64,000 nucleotides of DNA, taken from contig JADGRQ010000023.1 in assembly GCA_017880775.1 (NCBI GenBank), positions 1 to 64,000 on the forward strand. The letters are read 5' to 3'. This document shows, piece after piece, positions 43,666 through 53,196 of the stretch (position 1 is the first letter of the stretch; each line of letters opens with the position of its first letter). This DNA is from Burkholderiales bacterium. Its GTDB lineage: Bacteria; Pseudomonadota; Gammaproteobacteria; Burkholderiales; SG8-39. A model generated the notes under the pieces. That model was not told the origin of the DNA and did not search any database. It saw only the letters and a program-made list of their open reading frames with translations. Both the position numbers and the translations under genes were made by a program.

Positions 43666-46320
43666 CTATTTCTTCTTCTCCTCCTCGCGCGCCGGCTGCT
43701 CATCGCCCTTCTTCGCTGCTGCTTCCTCGCGCTTCTTCTTCGCTGCTGCTTCCTCGCGCTTCTGCTTGTCGCTTTTCCCGTCATCCTGTTTGCCGGCATC
43801 GGGCGTGGGTTTGGGCGGTGACTGAGGCGCGGCGCCGGGCGGAGCCATTGGGGCTTGCTTGGCCGCAGGCGCGGGCTCGGGTTTCGGCGGCGCCGGCACA
43901 GGTGTTGGCACGGGAGCCGGCGCGGGCACCGGCTTCACCGGCGGAGGTGGAGGAGGCGGCGCAGGTTTCACCGGAACAGGAGCAGGCTCCGGTTTCGGCG
44001 TGACCGGTGCGGGTTGAGGTTTCGCTGGTGCAGCCTCCGGCGCTGGTTTCGCGGCTGCAGGTGGCGCAGCTTGAACAGGCGCGGCTTGCGGCGGTATGGC
44101 CGCAGGTTTGGCGGGTGCAGGCGCTGCCGGCGGTGCGGCCGGTTTCGCAGGCTGATCGCCTTTGGTTCCCTGGTCGCCTTTTCCGCCCTGCTCGCGATCG
44201 CGTTGACGCTCGCCTTTTGCACCTTTCTCATCCCGCTGTGGCTGCGCTGCGGCTGCAGGCGGCGCAGCTTGAACAGGCGCGGCTTGCGGCGGTACGGGCG
44301 CAGGTTTGGCTGGTGCAGGGGCTGCCGGCGCAGCTTGTGCTGGCGCCGTTTGCGGCGGAACGGCCACCGGCTTCGGCTGCGCAGCAGGTGCTGGCTGTGC
44401 TGGCGCAGCTGGAGGCGCAGGCGGTGTTGCCGCAGGCTTTGCAGGCTGATCACCCTTGCCTGCCTGATCGCCCTTTACGCCCCGCTCCCGATCGCGTTGA
44501 CGCTCCCCTTTCGCTGCTTTCTCGTCCCGCTGCGGCTGGCCCGCCGGTGAAACCGGCGCAGCTTGCGCTGGTGCAGCTTGCGCAGGTGCGGCTTGCGCCG
44601 GCAAGGGTGCAGGTTTCGCCGCTGCGGGGGCAGCCGGCTGCGCTGGCGTAGCCGGCGGCGGTGCAACCGGCGCTGCCGCCGGTTTCGTGTCTGCCCTGCG
44701 CTCGTCGCGTCTGTCGCGCGCGCTGGGTTTGCCGTCGGGAGCATTCGCAGGCGGCAGCGCGCTCGGCGGCGCCGATTTCGGCGGTGCGGCAACGACGACA
44801 TTCGGCGCTGGCACCGGTGCGGCCGGCTTGAGCGCCGCGCTCGCGGCAGGCGCAAGCGGCGTCCCCGGCTTCGCGGCCAACTCGCGCTCCTGCGCGGCGA
44901 AGCCGGCCCGCGCTGCAGGCGGCGCGCTGCGAACAACCACGCGCCGCTCGCTCGCGCGAGCGGGCGAGCCAGCGGGCGGGCTGGCCACCGGGGGTGCGCC
45001 TCCGCGAACGCTTTGCTGAACGGGCGCCACGGCAGCGACGGCTGAAATCGGCGCGCTGGCGGCCGTTTCTCTCGACAGCCGCACCGCCGCCCTCGACACG
45101 GGCTGCGACTGCACGAATGCCGTCGCCGGCACGGCTACGACGGCGCCTTGTACCTGCCGGTTCGCATAGACGTTGGTCACATTCCGATTGTTGTACACGT
45201 TGGTGATGGTCGTGTTGGTGACGGTCGTGTTGCTGCGGTTGACGTTGTCGAAATAGCCGCGGCTGACCGGATACGACGGCCGGTAAACCTCGCGCGGCCC
45301 GAGCGGGAACCACGCGACCCCTGCGACGTTTCCGCTCGAAATCGAAAGCTGAAAGTTGCTGCCGCCGACGAAAGCGACCAACGCCGGCGCGTAAACGGCC
45401 GGGCTGCGCGCGGGGCCCGGCACCCATGCCCATCTCCCTCCGAAGTTCGCCCAGCGGCCGTAGTGAGACACAGCGAATCCCCAGGGCGCATCGTCTACCC
45501 AGGTCCAGCCCCACGGATGGACCCATGCCCAATGCCCGTCGCGGTACGGCGTCCAGTCGGCAGACACGCGCGTCGGCACCCAAACGTTGCCATAACCGCG
45601 CTCATTGCGCCATGTGCCGTTCGCGTCGAGGTCTTCGTAACCGATCAGGTCGCGCGACACGTAGCGCGCGGAGGCCGAACTTTCGGCGCGACGATCGCGA
45701 TCGCTGGCCCAGCGTTCGAACTCATTCGCGCGCGGCGCCGCAATGTATTCATAGCTGCGCAACCCGGTACCCGCGAAGCGGTAGGCTTGGCGCGAGTCGA
45801 CCGCATAGGCCGCGCGCTCCCCGTAGACCTCGCCCTGGCCGCTACGCACGACGATGGCCGTCGCATCGTCCATCGGGTCGACCTCGATCCGATAGCTGCC
45901 CGCGCGGCGCGTGGTAAACGCGAGATTCGGCGTCGCCACCTCCACCGATTGCCGCGATCCCAATTGCCGCACGCGCACGTTCAGCGTGCCCTGATCGAGC
46001 TGTACCTGTGCGACGTTGTCATCGAGATTGAGCAGCGTGAGGCTGGTGCTTTCACCCATGCGGATCACGGCGCCTCCCACCTGGAGTTCAACGCTTGATG
46101 CGCGATCCGCCCACAGCCGGTCGCCGGTGGTCAGCGGGCGGTTGAGCCTCGCCTGTACCCAGTCGTTCTCACCGGCCGGCGAAAAACTCACATTTCCGGC
46201 GAGGTAGCCCACGCGCGCGACACGCGTCGGAGGGTCAGCGAGCGCGCAGCCGGATGCCGCGAAAGCTGCGACGCCCAGCAGCAGCGCGATGATCCGATTT
46301 CCAGAATGTTGTGCGCGCAT
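43666..46320 (-). CDS. FecR/DUF6600 domain lipoprotein with long Pro/Ala repeat tail
   Basis: An 884-residue envelope protein. The signal segment LLGVAAFAASGC ends in a lipobox-like motif. A FecR-type domain follows (about 35-180, GDRLWADRASSVELQVGGAV), then the W-rich DUF6600 region (about 225-340, WAWVHPWGWTWVDDAPWGF). From about residue 430 to the end it is low-complexity Pro/Ala/Lys with two copies of a charged block (QRDEKxAKGERQRDRExG) and ends with Lys/Glu/Ala-rich KKREEAAAKK. No kinase or sigma partner is seen. Function is unknown; a surface or wall-spanning role is plausible. Confidence 0.75.
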   Translation of the reverse strand: MRAQHSGNRIIALLLGVAAFAASGCALADPPTRVARVGYLAGNVSFSPAGENDWVQARLNRPLTTGDRLWADRASSVELQVGGAVIRMGESTSLTLLNLDDNVAQVQLDQGTLNVRVRQLGSRQSVEVATPNLAFTTRRAGSYRIEVDPMDDATAIVVRSGQGEVYGERAAYAVDSRQAYRFAGTGLRSYEYIAAPRANEFERWASDRDRRAESSASARYVSRDLIGYEDLDANGTWRNERGYGNVWVPTRVSADWTPYRDGHWAWVHPWGWTWVDDAPWGFAVSHYGRWANFGGRWAWVPGPARSPAVYAPALVAFVGGSNFQLSISSGNVAGVAWFPLGPREVYRPSYPVSRGYFDNVNRSNTTVTNTTITNVYNNRNVTNVYANRQVQGAVVAVPATAFVQSQPVSRAAVRLSRETAASAPISAVAAVAPVQQSVRGGAPPVASPPAGSPARASERRVVVRSAPPAARAGFAAQERELAAKPGTPLAPAASAALKPAAPVPAPNVVVAAPPKSAPPSALPPANAPDGKPSARDRRDERRADTKPAAAPVAPPPATPAQPAAPAAAKPAPLPAQAAPAQAAPAQAAPVSPAGQPQRDEKAAKGERQRDRERGVKGDQAGKGDQPAKPAATPPAPPAAPAQPAPAAQPKPVAVPPQTAPAQAAPAAPAPAKPAPVPPQAAPVQAAPPAAAAQPQRDEKGAKGERQRDREQGGKGDQGTKGDQPAKPAAPPAAPAPAKPAAIPPQAAPVQAAPPAAAKPAPEAAPAKPQPAPVTPKPEPAPVPVKPAPPPPPPPVKPVPAPAPVPTPVPAPPKPEPAPAAKQAPMAPPGAAPQSPPKPTPDAGKQDDGKSDKQKREEAAAKKKREEAAAKKGDEQPAREEEKKK
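44143..44243 (-). repeat. Charged-block repeat, second copy
   Basis: About 101 bases coding for the block QPQRDEKGAKGERQRDREQG and the following KGDQ/QPAKPA residues. It is closely similar to 44438-44538. The flanking Ala/Pro segment (PPQAAPVQAAPPAA) is also repeated nearby, so the tail grew by tandem duplication. Confidence 0.75.
44438..44538 (-). repeat. Charged-block repeat, first copy
   Basis: About 101 bases coding for QPQRDEKAAKGERQRDRERG and the following KGDQ/QPAKPA residues, closely similar to 44143-44243, about 295 bases apart. In-frame duplication inside the FecR/DUF6600 gene. Confidence 0.75.
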
Positions 46321-46421
46321 GATGCGTCCTGAGTTGAAAACGCCTGCATCATCTCTTGTAATCTGACTAAATTGTCAACATTTTGCAACAAATGGTAACC
46401 GCGCGGAGCTGCGCTGTGCCT

Positions 46422-46656
46422 TCAGACGATGCGGGCGTCGCGCAGATGCGCGATCTCCTCCACCGAATAGCCGATTTCGCCGAGGATTTCCGCGGCGTGC
46501 TCGCCCAGCGTCGGCGCGCGGCTTCGGATCGCGCCGGGCGTCTCGGACAGCCGGATCGGCGTATCGACGACCGGCGCGGGGCGCACCGCAGAACGGCCCG
46601 GCGATGAATCGCCCGACGTCCAGGATCCGGATGCCGGCCAGTACGCCTTCGGTCAT
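46422..46656 (-). pseudogene. Collapsed CaiB/BaiF CoA-transferase gene
   Basis: The start from ATG 46656 reads MTEGVLAGIRILDVGRFIAG, the N-terminus of class III CoA-transferases. After about 23 codons a different frame gives VDTPIRLSETPGAIRSRAPT and EEIAHLRDARIV, the C-terminus of the same family, ending in TGA. About 300 residues between them are missing and the junction is out of frame. It is a deletion remnant beside the GlcD-type oxidase gene. Confidence 0.75.
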
Positions 46657-46689
46657 CGTTCCTCCGATCGCCCTGCCTTCAGCGCCCAA

Positions 46690-48069
46690 TCAGAAAATCT
46701 TCCCGGGATTGAGGATGTTGCGCGGATCGAGACTGCGCTTGATGGTTCGCATCAGTTCGATCTCCTCGGCGTTGCGGCTGATCCCGAGATAAGGCTTCTT
46801 TTCCAGTCCGACGCCGTGCTCGGCCGAGACCGAGCCGCCGATCCTGGCAAGCGGGCCGTAGACGAGGTGCTCAACGCCGCTTCGCGTTTCAGGGTCGGGC
46901 GCGCCCGCGCGGATCACCAGGTGCAGGTTGCCATCGCCCAGGTGGCCGAAAACCCAGCAACGATGGTCCGGCCAGCGCGCGGCGAGCGCCGCCCGCACCT
47001 CCTCGACATATCCCTCCATCGCAAAGATCGGCAGCGAAACATCGAAGATGAAGGGCATGCCGTCGCGCGCCACCTGCATCACGTCGTCGCGAATGGCCCA
47101 CAGCGCCGCGCGCTCACGATCAGAACCTGCCACCACGGCATCGGCGACCAGGCCGGCGTCGTAGGCTGTCTCCAGCGCCGCGCCGAAACGCGCCGAGTCC
47201 CGGGCCGCGTCTGCCCCCATGCTTTCCACCAGCACGTAGTACGGATGCCCGTGCGGCACCGCGGGCCGGGAGAGCGCCGGCGGCGTCGTCACCAGCTCGT
47301 AGAACTCGCGCCACATCGCCTCGAACGCAGTGAGCCCGCCGCCGAGCGCGCGATCCATGTGCTTGAGCAGCGCGGCAAGCCGGTCAAAGCCGGCAACAGC
47401 GACCAGCGCGACGTCCTGGCTGCGCGGTTTCTCGCGCAAGCGCAGCACCAGCCGCGTCACCACGCCGAGCGTGCCTTCGGAGCCTATGAACAACTGCTTG
47501 AGATCGTAGCCCGCGTTGTTCTTGATCATTCGGTTCAGCGACGACACCATCCTGCCGTCGGCAAGAACCGCTTCGATGCCAAGCACCATTTCGCGCATCA
47601 TGCCGTACCGGATCACGCGGTTGCCGCCGGCGTTGGTCGAGGCGTTTCCGCCCAGCGTGGCCGAACCGCGCGCGCCGAGGTCGAGAGGGAAGCACAGATC
47701 GTGTTCGTCCGCCGCCTCCTGCAGCGCCTGAAGCGTGACGCCCGCCTGCGCCACCGCGATCCGCTGCAGCGGGTCGATTTCCTCGATCGCGTTCATGCGC
47801 TCGAGCGAAAGCACCAGGTCGACGGGCGTCGCGTCGGCGCCGTGCACCAGGCCGGTGAGGCCGCCGTGGGTGACCACCGGCTGGCCGGCTGCGTGGCAAA
47901 GCCGGAGTACCGCGGCAACATGTTGCGTGGTCCTTGGCCGCACCAGCACCCGCGCCTTAAGCTTGTCCGTCTGCATGAAGCCAGCGGCACGGCTCGTGAC
48001 TTCGTCGTCGACAAGCACCGCGCCCGCGTCGAGGGCGGCGCGCAGATCAGCGAGCAATGCAGCGTTCAT
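46690..48069 (-). CDS. FAD-binding oxidase, GlcD/D-lactate dehydrogenase type
   Basis: A 459-residue flavoenzyme of the FAD-binding type 4 family. VTHGGLTGLVHGADATPVDL and NASTNAGGNRVIRYGMMREM bind FAD, GSEGTLGVVTRLVLRLREKP follows, and the C-terminal oxidase domain ends SAEHGVGLEKKPYL and DPRNILNPGKIF. Members oxidise D-2-hydroxyacids (glycolate, D-lactate, D-2-hydroxyglutarate). The substrate is not decided by sequence, and no GlcE/GlcF partner is present. It faces away from the rhodanese gene. Confidence 0.87.
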   Translation of the reverse strand: MNAALLADLRAALDAGAVLVDDEVTSRAAGFMQTDKLKARVLVRPRTTQHVAAVLRLCHAAGQPVVTHGGLTGLVHGADATPVDLVLSLERMNAIEEIDPLQRIAVAQAGVTLQALQEAADEHDLCFPLDLGARGSATLGGNASTNAGGNRVIRYGMMREMVLGIEAVLADGRMVSSLNRMIKNNAGYDLKQLFIGSEGTLGVVTRLVLRLREKPRSQDVALVAVAGFDRLAALLKHMDRALGGGLTAFEAMWREFYELVTTPPALSRPAVPHGHPYYVLVESMGADAARDSARFGAALETAYDAGLVADAVVAGSDRERAALWAIRDDVMQVARDGMPFIFDVSLPIFAMEGYVEEVRAALAARWPDHRCWVFGHLGDGNLHLVIRAGAPDPETRSGVEHLVYGPLARIGGSVSAEHGVGLEKKPYLGISRNAEEIELMRTIKRSLDPRNILNPGKIF

Positions 48070-48283
48070 CGGCGTCTCACTTTGGGCGCCACGCTCGATT
48101 CATTTGATCATTTACTTGGTCGCCTGCTCCATCGGCAGGTCGCCTGGCCGAAAGCCCCGTCAACCCCGGACGGCACTCAATCTACACCCGGTGCGGCAGG
48201 AATAGGTGTGTCATGCACCGCATTGACGCAGTAAAATGAAAATATCGGCCCGGGGGGTCGAACGATACCGTGAGGGTTCGCCC

Positions 48284-49276
48284 ATGAAACGTCTCCTCCT
48301 GATGTTGCCGTTCCTGTTCTGCATCGGCGCTGCGGCTGCTTCGGACGTGATCGTCGACGCCCCCTATGTCGCCGAGGCGCTGAAGCGCAGCGTCATCGTC
48401 TGGGATGTGCGCCCTGCCGATGCGTATGCCAAGGGCCACATCCATGGCGCCGTCAGCATTGGCGACGCACCAAAAGTGCTGCGCGACGACAACACCGAAG
48501 ACTTCATCGAAACCGCCCGCATCGAGAAGATCCTCGGTGATGGCGGGATCGATCCGAGTCGGGAAATCATCGTCTACGGCAATCGCGGGACCTGGAACCC
48601 GTATTTCGGCCTGTTTGCGATCCAGTATTTCGGCGGCAGCGCCGTGCGCGTCTACCACGGGGGCATCGAGGAGTGGATGTCCGCCGGCCATCCGGTGAGC
48701 CGCGAGGCGCACCGGCTCCCGGCGGTCGCGCTCAGGCTGACGGCAAATCCCGCCGTGGCGGTCAGCACCCGTGAAGTCGTGGCGCGGCTCGACGACCCGA
48801 ACGTGCAGATCCTCGACGTGCGCACGCCCAAGGAATTCAGCGGCGAGGATATCCGCTCCATCCGGGGCGGTCACATCATGGGCGCGATCAACGTTCCCTA
48901 CGAACACAACTGGGTGGACCCCGACACGCCTCTCAAGCTTTCGCGCAAGCAGGTGGCGGACAGCTCGGGCATGTCGCTCAAGCCCGTGGCCGAACTGAAG
49001 CAGCTCTATGCCCGACTCGATCCTGAAAAGGAAACCATCGTCTACTGCCAGAGCGGAGCACGCGCTTCCGAGAGCGCCGGGGTGCTGAAACAACTGGGCT
49101 TCAAGAACGTGAAGGTTTACGACTCTTCCTGGCTGGGCTACGGCAACACGCTCGACGCGCCGGCGGAGAACGAGACCTTCTTCAACGTCGGTCTGCTCAA
49201 TTCGCGCGTGGCCGCGCTGCAGTCGCGCATCGAGCAACTGGAGAAGGAGCTGGCTGCCTCCAAGGCCGGAAAGTAG
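48284..49276 (+). CDS. Secreted tandem rhodanese (sulfurtransferase)
   Basis: A 330-residue protein with a signal peptide (LLLMLPFLFCIGAAAA), two rhodanese domains (about 22-140 and 155-295) and a C-terminal coiled coil (AALQSRIEQLEKELAA). The second domain has the active cysteine C255 in YCQSGARASES; the first has Gly at the matching site (YGNRG), so only the second can carry sulfur. It probably acts in the periplasm. ATG 48284, preceded by GAGGG, is chosen because the signal peptide starts there. It lies downstream of the xsc region, but a link to sulfite handling is only a guess. Confidence 0.87.
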   Translation: MKRLLLMLPFLFCIGAAAASDVIVDAPYVAEALKRSVIVWDVRPADAYAKGHIHGAVSIGDAPKVLRDDNTEDFIETARIEKILGDGGIDPSREIIVYGNRGTWNPYFGLFAIQYFGGSAVRVYHGGIEEWMSAGHPVSREAHRLPAVALRLTANPAVAVSTREVVARLDDPNVQILDVRTPKEFSGEDIRSIRGGHIMGAINVPYEHNWVDPDTPLKLSRKQVADSSGMSLKPVAELKQLYARLDPEKETIVYCQSGARASESAGVLKQLGFKNVKVYDSSWLGYGNTLDAPAENETFFNVGLLNSRVAALQSRIEQLEKELAASKAGK

Positions 49277-49280
49277 CCGG

Positions 49281-49601
49281 CTACGCGATCCTGTCGATCA
49301 ACAGCCGCTCGACGACCTTGCCGTCGACGACATGGCTTTGCAGGACCTCCTGCGCATCCTCCACGGTCGGCACGTGGTACCAGACCGCTTCGGGATAGAT
49401 CACCACCGTAGGGCCATGTTCGCAATGATCGAGGCACCCGGCGCGGTTGATCCGCACCTCTGCCTTCAAGCCGGCCTTTTTTGCGCCGTCTTTCAACACC
49501 TCGAAGATTTCCTCTGAGCCTCGTTGTTTGCAGCAGCCGCGCGGATCCGAGGGATCGCGCTCGTTGAGGCAGACAAAAACGTGACGCTTGAAGCCGGCCA
49601 T
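49281..49601 (-). CDS. Thioredoxin-like [2Fe-2S] ferredoxin
   Basis: A 106-residue protein of the (2Fe-2S) ferredoxin family with thioredoxin fold. Cysteines at C11 (HVFVCLNERD), C23/C24 (RGCCKQRG), C56 and C60 (NRAGCLDHCEHGP) supply the cluster ligands. ATG 49601 has AAGGAAATC upstream and starts at the conserved MAGFKRHVFVC; an upstream ATG was rejected. It converges with the rhodanese gene and lies 52 bases after pta on the same strand. Redox partner unknown. Confidence 0.88.
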   Translation of the reverse strand: MAGFKRHVFVCLNERDPSDPRGCCKQRGSEEIFEVLKDGAKKAGLKAEVRINRAGCLDHCEHGPTVVIYPEAVWYHVPTVEDAQEVLQSHVVDGKVVERLLIDRIA

Positions 49602-49653
49602 CTGGATTTCCTTGCAGAAGGCAAAGGTACGCGAGCCATTATCGCGCCTCGCG

Positions 49654-50592
49654 CTATGCCTGCGCGAGAACAATCGCGGCAGTTGCGACGATGTCCTCCA
49701 CGCTCGCGCTGCGCGACAAATCGCTGATCGGGCGCGCGAAGCCCTGCAGCACCGGGCCGATCGCGCGCGCGCCGGCGAGGTGCTGGGTGAGTTTGTAGGC
49801 GATGTTGCCCGCGTCGAGATCCGGGAAAATCAGCACGTTTGCGCGGCCCGCGACGGAACTCTCGCCCTTCACTTTCTTCGCCGCCACGGCCGGAACGAGC
49901 GCGGCGTCGGCCTGCAGTTCGCCATCGATCGCCAGCTGCGGCGCGCGTTCCCTGGCGATCTCGAGCGCGCGCACCACCTTGTCAACATGCGCATGCCTGG
50001 CGCTGCCCTTGGTGGAGAACGAGAGCAGCGCCACGCGCGGCTCGTCATTCAGCAGCCTGCGATAGCTCCCGGCCGACGCGAGCGCGATGTCTGCGAGCAT
50101 CTCCGGGTCCGGATCGACGTTCACGGCGCAGTCGGCGTATAGCAGGACCTTGTCAGGCAATACCATCAGGAAAAAACTCGAAGGCGCGCGTATGCCTTGT
50201 GCGAGCCCTACCGTCATCAACCCCGCCTCGATCACGCGCGCGGTCGGGTGCGCCACGCCGGCAAGCATCGCATCGGCGTCGCCCGCCTTCACCATCATTC
50301 CGGCGTGGAACAGTGGCTTGCGCACCAGCCGCTGCGCGATCGCGGGTTTCGTGTCCGGGCGCCCTTGTCTGTAGAGCTCCGCATAGCCAGCGTTTCTGTC
50401 GCTTGTTTCGGGATCGATCGCAGCAATGCCGTCCAGCGAAACACCCGCGCTGCGCAGAAGTATCGGGCGCGCGATGCCCTCATCCTGCAGCCTGCGCGCA
50501 GCGCGAAGTATGCGCTCGTCGCTTCCCTCCGGAAGCACCAGCCGCTTTCCAGCACCGCGCAGTTGCGCGCGGAACTGCTCGATCGGGTCCAT
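49654..50592 (-). CDS. pta: Phosphate acetyltransferase
   Basis: A 312-residue PTA-domain enzyme interconverting acetyl phosphate and acetyl-CoA. It starts [20 protein letters not shown], and has [36 protein letters not shown] and [20 protein letters not shown], all family motifs. It is the short form without the N-terminal DRTGG/BioD-like domains. No ackA lies beside it. Its product pathway fits acetyl phosphate made by Xsc 8 kb away. The start lies four bases from the end of the GMC oxidoreductase gene. Confidence 0.93.
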   Translation of the reverse strand: MDPIEQFRAQLRGAGKRLVLPEGSDERILRAARRLQDEGIARPILLRSAGVSLDGIAAIDPETSDRNAGYAELYRQGRPDTKPAIAQRLVRKPLFHAGMMVKAGDADAMLAGVAHPTARVIEAGLMTVGLAQGIRAPSSFFLMVLPDKVLLYADCAVNVDPDPEMLADIALASAGSYRRLLNDEPRVALLSFSTKGSARHAHVDKVVRALEIARERAPQLAIDGELQADAALVPAVAAKKVKGESSVAGRANVLIFPDLDAGNIAYKLTQHLAGARAIGPVLQGFARPISDLSRSASVEDIVATAAIVLAQA

Positions 50593-50596
50593 GGCC

Positions 50597-52198
50597 TCAC
50601 GCCTCCGCGCGCGCGTCCTCGAGAATCATGTCCGCAGCCTTCTCCGCAATCATCACCGCCGGCCAGTGGGTATTGCCCGACACCAGCGTCGGCATGATGG
50701 AGCAATCCACCACTCGCAGCCCGGCCACTCCGTGCACGCGCAGGCGCGCATCCACCACCGCCAGCGGGTCGCTGCCCATCTTGCAGGTGCCCGAAGGGTG
50801 GAAGATGGTCGCCCCGCACTCGCGCGCGAAGCCGAGCAAATCATCGTCGCTCTGCGCGGCTTCGCCCGGGCGAATCTCGGCGGCTATATAGGGCCGCATC
50901 GCCTCGCTCCGCGCGATGCGCCGCGCGCAGCGGACCGCTTCGCGTGCGCAGCGCCGGTCGAGTTCAGTCGAGAGGTAGTGCGGTTGCATCGCCGGCGGCT
51001 CGAACGCGTCGCGCGACTTGATGCGCACGTGGCCACGCGAACTGGGCCGCAATTGGCACACGGACATGGTGAACCCGGACCACGGATGCGGCTTTGCGCC
51101 GGCGAGATCCGCCGAGAGCGTGGCGAAATGGAACTGGATGTCCGGCGTCTTCGATTCCGGCAGCACGCGCGTGAACAGGCCACCCTGGTTGATGCCGACA
51201 GCGAGCGGCCCCGAGCGCGCGAGCAGCCACTGCAGAGCGATCTTCATCCGACCCGATAGGCTGTTGAGTTCGTCGTTGGTGGTGATTGGCTTGGCGCAGC
51301 GGAAGATCAGGCGCTGCTGCAGATGGTCCTGCAGGTTCTCGCCGACGCCAGGCAGATCGCGCAGCACCGGGATGCCGTGCTCGTGCAGCAGCGCCTCCGG
51401 ACCGACGCCGGAGAGTTGCAGCAGTTGCGGGCTTTGCAGCGCGCCCGCCGCGACAATCACCTCGCGAGCGCCACGCGCGGTGAGCAGGCGCCCGCCCCGC
51501 CGGAACTCGACGCCGATAGCGCGGCCCGCGCCGAACAGAACGCGCGTCACGTGCGAATCTGTCGCAATCGACAGGTTCTCCCGCCGGCGCGCCGGTTTCA
51601 GATACGCGACGGCGGCGCTGCAACGCAGGCCGTTGCGCGTGGTGAGCTGATAGTAACCGGCGCCTTCCTGCGCTGCACCATTGAAATCGTCGTTTCTCGG
51701 GATGCCCTGTTCGGCGGCACCGCGGATGAACGCCTCGACCAGTTCATGCTTCGAGCCGATATCGGACGCAGCCTGCGGGCCGTCCGCGCCGTGGTACTCG
51801 CTCGCGCCGCGCTGGTTCGCCTCGGAGCGGATGAAATACGGCAACACTTCGCTCCAGCCCCAGCCACGGTTGCCGAGCGCCGCCCAGTGCTCGTAGTCTT
51901 CGCGCTGCCCGCGAATGAAGATCAGCCCGTTGATCGAGCTCGAGCCGCCCAGCGCGCGCCCGCGCGGCCAGTAGATGCGCCTGCCGTTCATGCCGGGTTC
52001 CGGCTCGGTGTGGAAACCCCAGTTGTAGACCGGGTGGAACATGGTCTTGCCGTAGCCGATCGGCAGATGGATCCAGACAGATCTATCCGGCGGCCCGGCC
52101 TCGAGCAGCAGCACGCGATGGCGGCCGTCCGCGCTGACCCGATTGGCCAGCACGCAGCCTGCGCTGCCCGCGCCGACGATGATGTAGTCGAAGTTCAT
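50597..52198 (-). CDS. GMC family FAD oxidoreductase
   Basis: A 533-residue glucose-methanol-choline oxidoreductase. The FAD site is [19 protein letters not shown], the GMC signature is [20 protein letters not shown], and the catalytic region at the C-terminus is [10 protein letters not shown] with [20 protein letters not shown]. It resembles choline dehydrogenase-like alcohol dehydrogenases; the substrate is unknown. ATG 52198 is chosen; reading further upstream enters the ABC transporter gene. It lies just downstream of the peptide-type transporter on the same strand and may act on its cargo. Confidence 0.88.
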   Translation of the reverse strand: MNFDYIIVGAGSAGCVLANRVSADGRHRVLLLEAGPPDRSVWIHLPIGYGKTMFHPVYNWGFHTEPEPGMNGRRIYWPRGRALGGSSSINGLIFIRGQREDYEHWAALGNRGWGWSEVLPYFIRSEANQRGASEYHGADGPQAASDIGSKHELVEAFIRGAAEQGIPRNDDFNGAAQEGAGYYQLTTRNGLRCSAAVAYLKPARRRENLSIATDSHVTRVLFGAGRAIGVEFRRGGRLLTARGAREVIVAAGALQSPQLLQLSGVGPEALLHEHGIPVLRDLPGVGENLQDHLQQRLIFRCAKPITTNDELNSLSGRMKIALQWLLARSGPLAVGINQGGLFTRVLPESKTPDIQFHFATLSADLAGAKPHPWSGFTMSVCQLRPSSRGHVRIKSRDAFEPPAMQPHYLSTELDRRCAREAVRCARRIARSEAMRPYIAAEIRPGEAAQSDDDLLGFARECGATIFHPSGTCKMGSDPLAVVDARLRVHGVAGLRVVDCSIMPTLVSGNTHWPAVMIAEKAADMILEDARAEA

Positions 52199-52221
52199 TC
52201 CTGACGGCGCTGTTTTCCTGA

Positions 52222-53196
52222 TCAGGTCGAGGCGTCGCGCAAATGGCACGCGACAAAATGTGCGGGGCGGACTTCCTTCATCAACGGCTCTTCGGTTCTG
52301 CAGCGCCCGAACGCATACGGGCAGCGGGTGTGAAAACGGCAGCCCGGCGGCGGATTGACCGGGCTCGGCACGTCGCCCGAAAGGATGATGCGCTTCCTCT
52401 TCGCCCGGGGATCGGGGACCGGCACCGCCGAGAGCAGCGCTTCGGTATACGGATGCTGAGGATCGGCGAACAGCGAGCGCTTGTCGGTCAGTTCGACGAT
52501 CCTGCCCAGATACATCACCGCCACGCGATGGCTGATGTGCTCGACCACGCCGAGGTCGTGCGCCACGAACAGATACGAAAGCCCCAGTTCGTCCTGCAGG
52601 TTCATCAGCAGATTGATCACCTGCGCCTGCACCGACACGTCCAGCGCCGAGACCGGCTCGTCGCACACGATCAGCCGCGGATTGGGTGCAAGCGCACGCG
52701 CGATACCCAGGCGCTGGCGCTGCCCGCCCGAGAACTCGTAGGGATACTTCACCATCTGGTCGGTGCGCAGGCCGACTTTCTCGAACAGCGCCGCAACGCG
52801 CTCGCGGATCTCCCTCTCACCGGCCGAATCGAAGTTGCGGATCGGCTCGGCGACGATGTCCGCCGCGCGCATGCGGGGATTGAGCGATGAATACGGGTCC
52901 TGGAACACCGCCTGCAATTCGCGCCGGTAGGGGCGCATCTCGGCGGCACTCAACGCATCAATGCGGCGGCCGCGCCATTCGATCGTCCCGGAAGTCGCAT
53001 CGACCAATCTGAGGATCGTTTTGCCCGTGGTCGACTTGCCGCAGCCGCTTTCGCCCACCAGGCCGAGCGTCTCGCCCTCGGCGATCTGGAAGCTCACGTT
53101 GTCGACGGCATGCACCGGGCCGCTCACCCGGGAAAACACGCCTTTCCTTACCGGGAAGTGCTTGGTGAGGTTCTTCACTTCGAGCAGGATGCTCAC
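52222..53196 (-). CDS. Dipeptide/oligopeptide ABC transporter ATP-binding protein, DppF-like
   Basis: A 324-residue ATPase. Walker A is GESGCGKST, the signature [15 protein letters not shown], Walker [15 protein letters not shown], and the C-terminal oligopeptide extension with [14 protein letters not shown] carries the cysteines that bind a 4Fe-4S cluster in this family. GTG 53196 overlaps the stop of the DppD-like gene (GTGA) and starts at the conserved [13 protein letters not shown]. It powers import together with its DppD-like partner. Confidence 0.92.
   Translation of the reverse strand: MSILLEVKNLTKHFPVRKGVFSRVSGPVHAVDNVSFQIAEGETLGLVGESGCGKSTTGKTILRLVDATSGTIEWRGRRIDALSAAEMRPYRRELQAVFQDPYSSLNPRMRAADIVAEPIRNFDSAGEREIRERVAALFEKVGLRTDQMVKYPYEFSGGQRQRLGIARALAPNPRLIVCDEPVSALDVSVQAQVINLLMNLQDELGLSYLFVAHDLGVVEHISHRVAVMYLGRIVELTDKRSLFADPQHPYTEALLSAVPVPDPRAKRKRIILSGDVPSPVNPPPGCRFHTRCPYAFGRCRTEEPLMKEVRPAHFVACHLRDAST

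Noticed and set aside
43666-45030. Possible CRISPR or intergenic repeat array
   Set aside because: The repeats are in-frame, imperfect, of differing unit length and code for a Pro/Ala/Lys tail.
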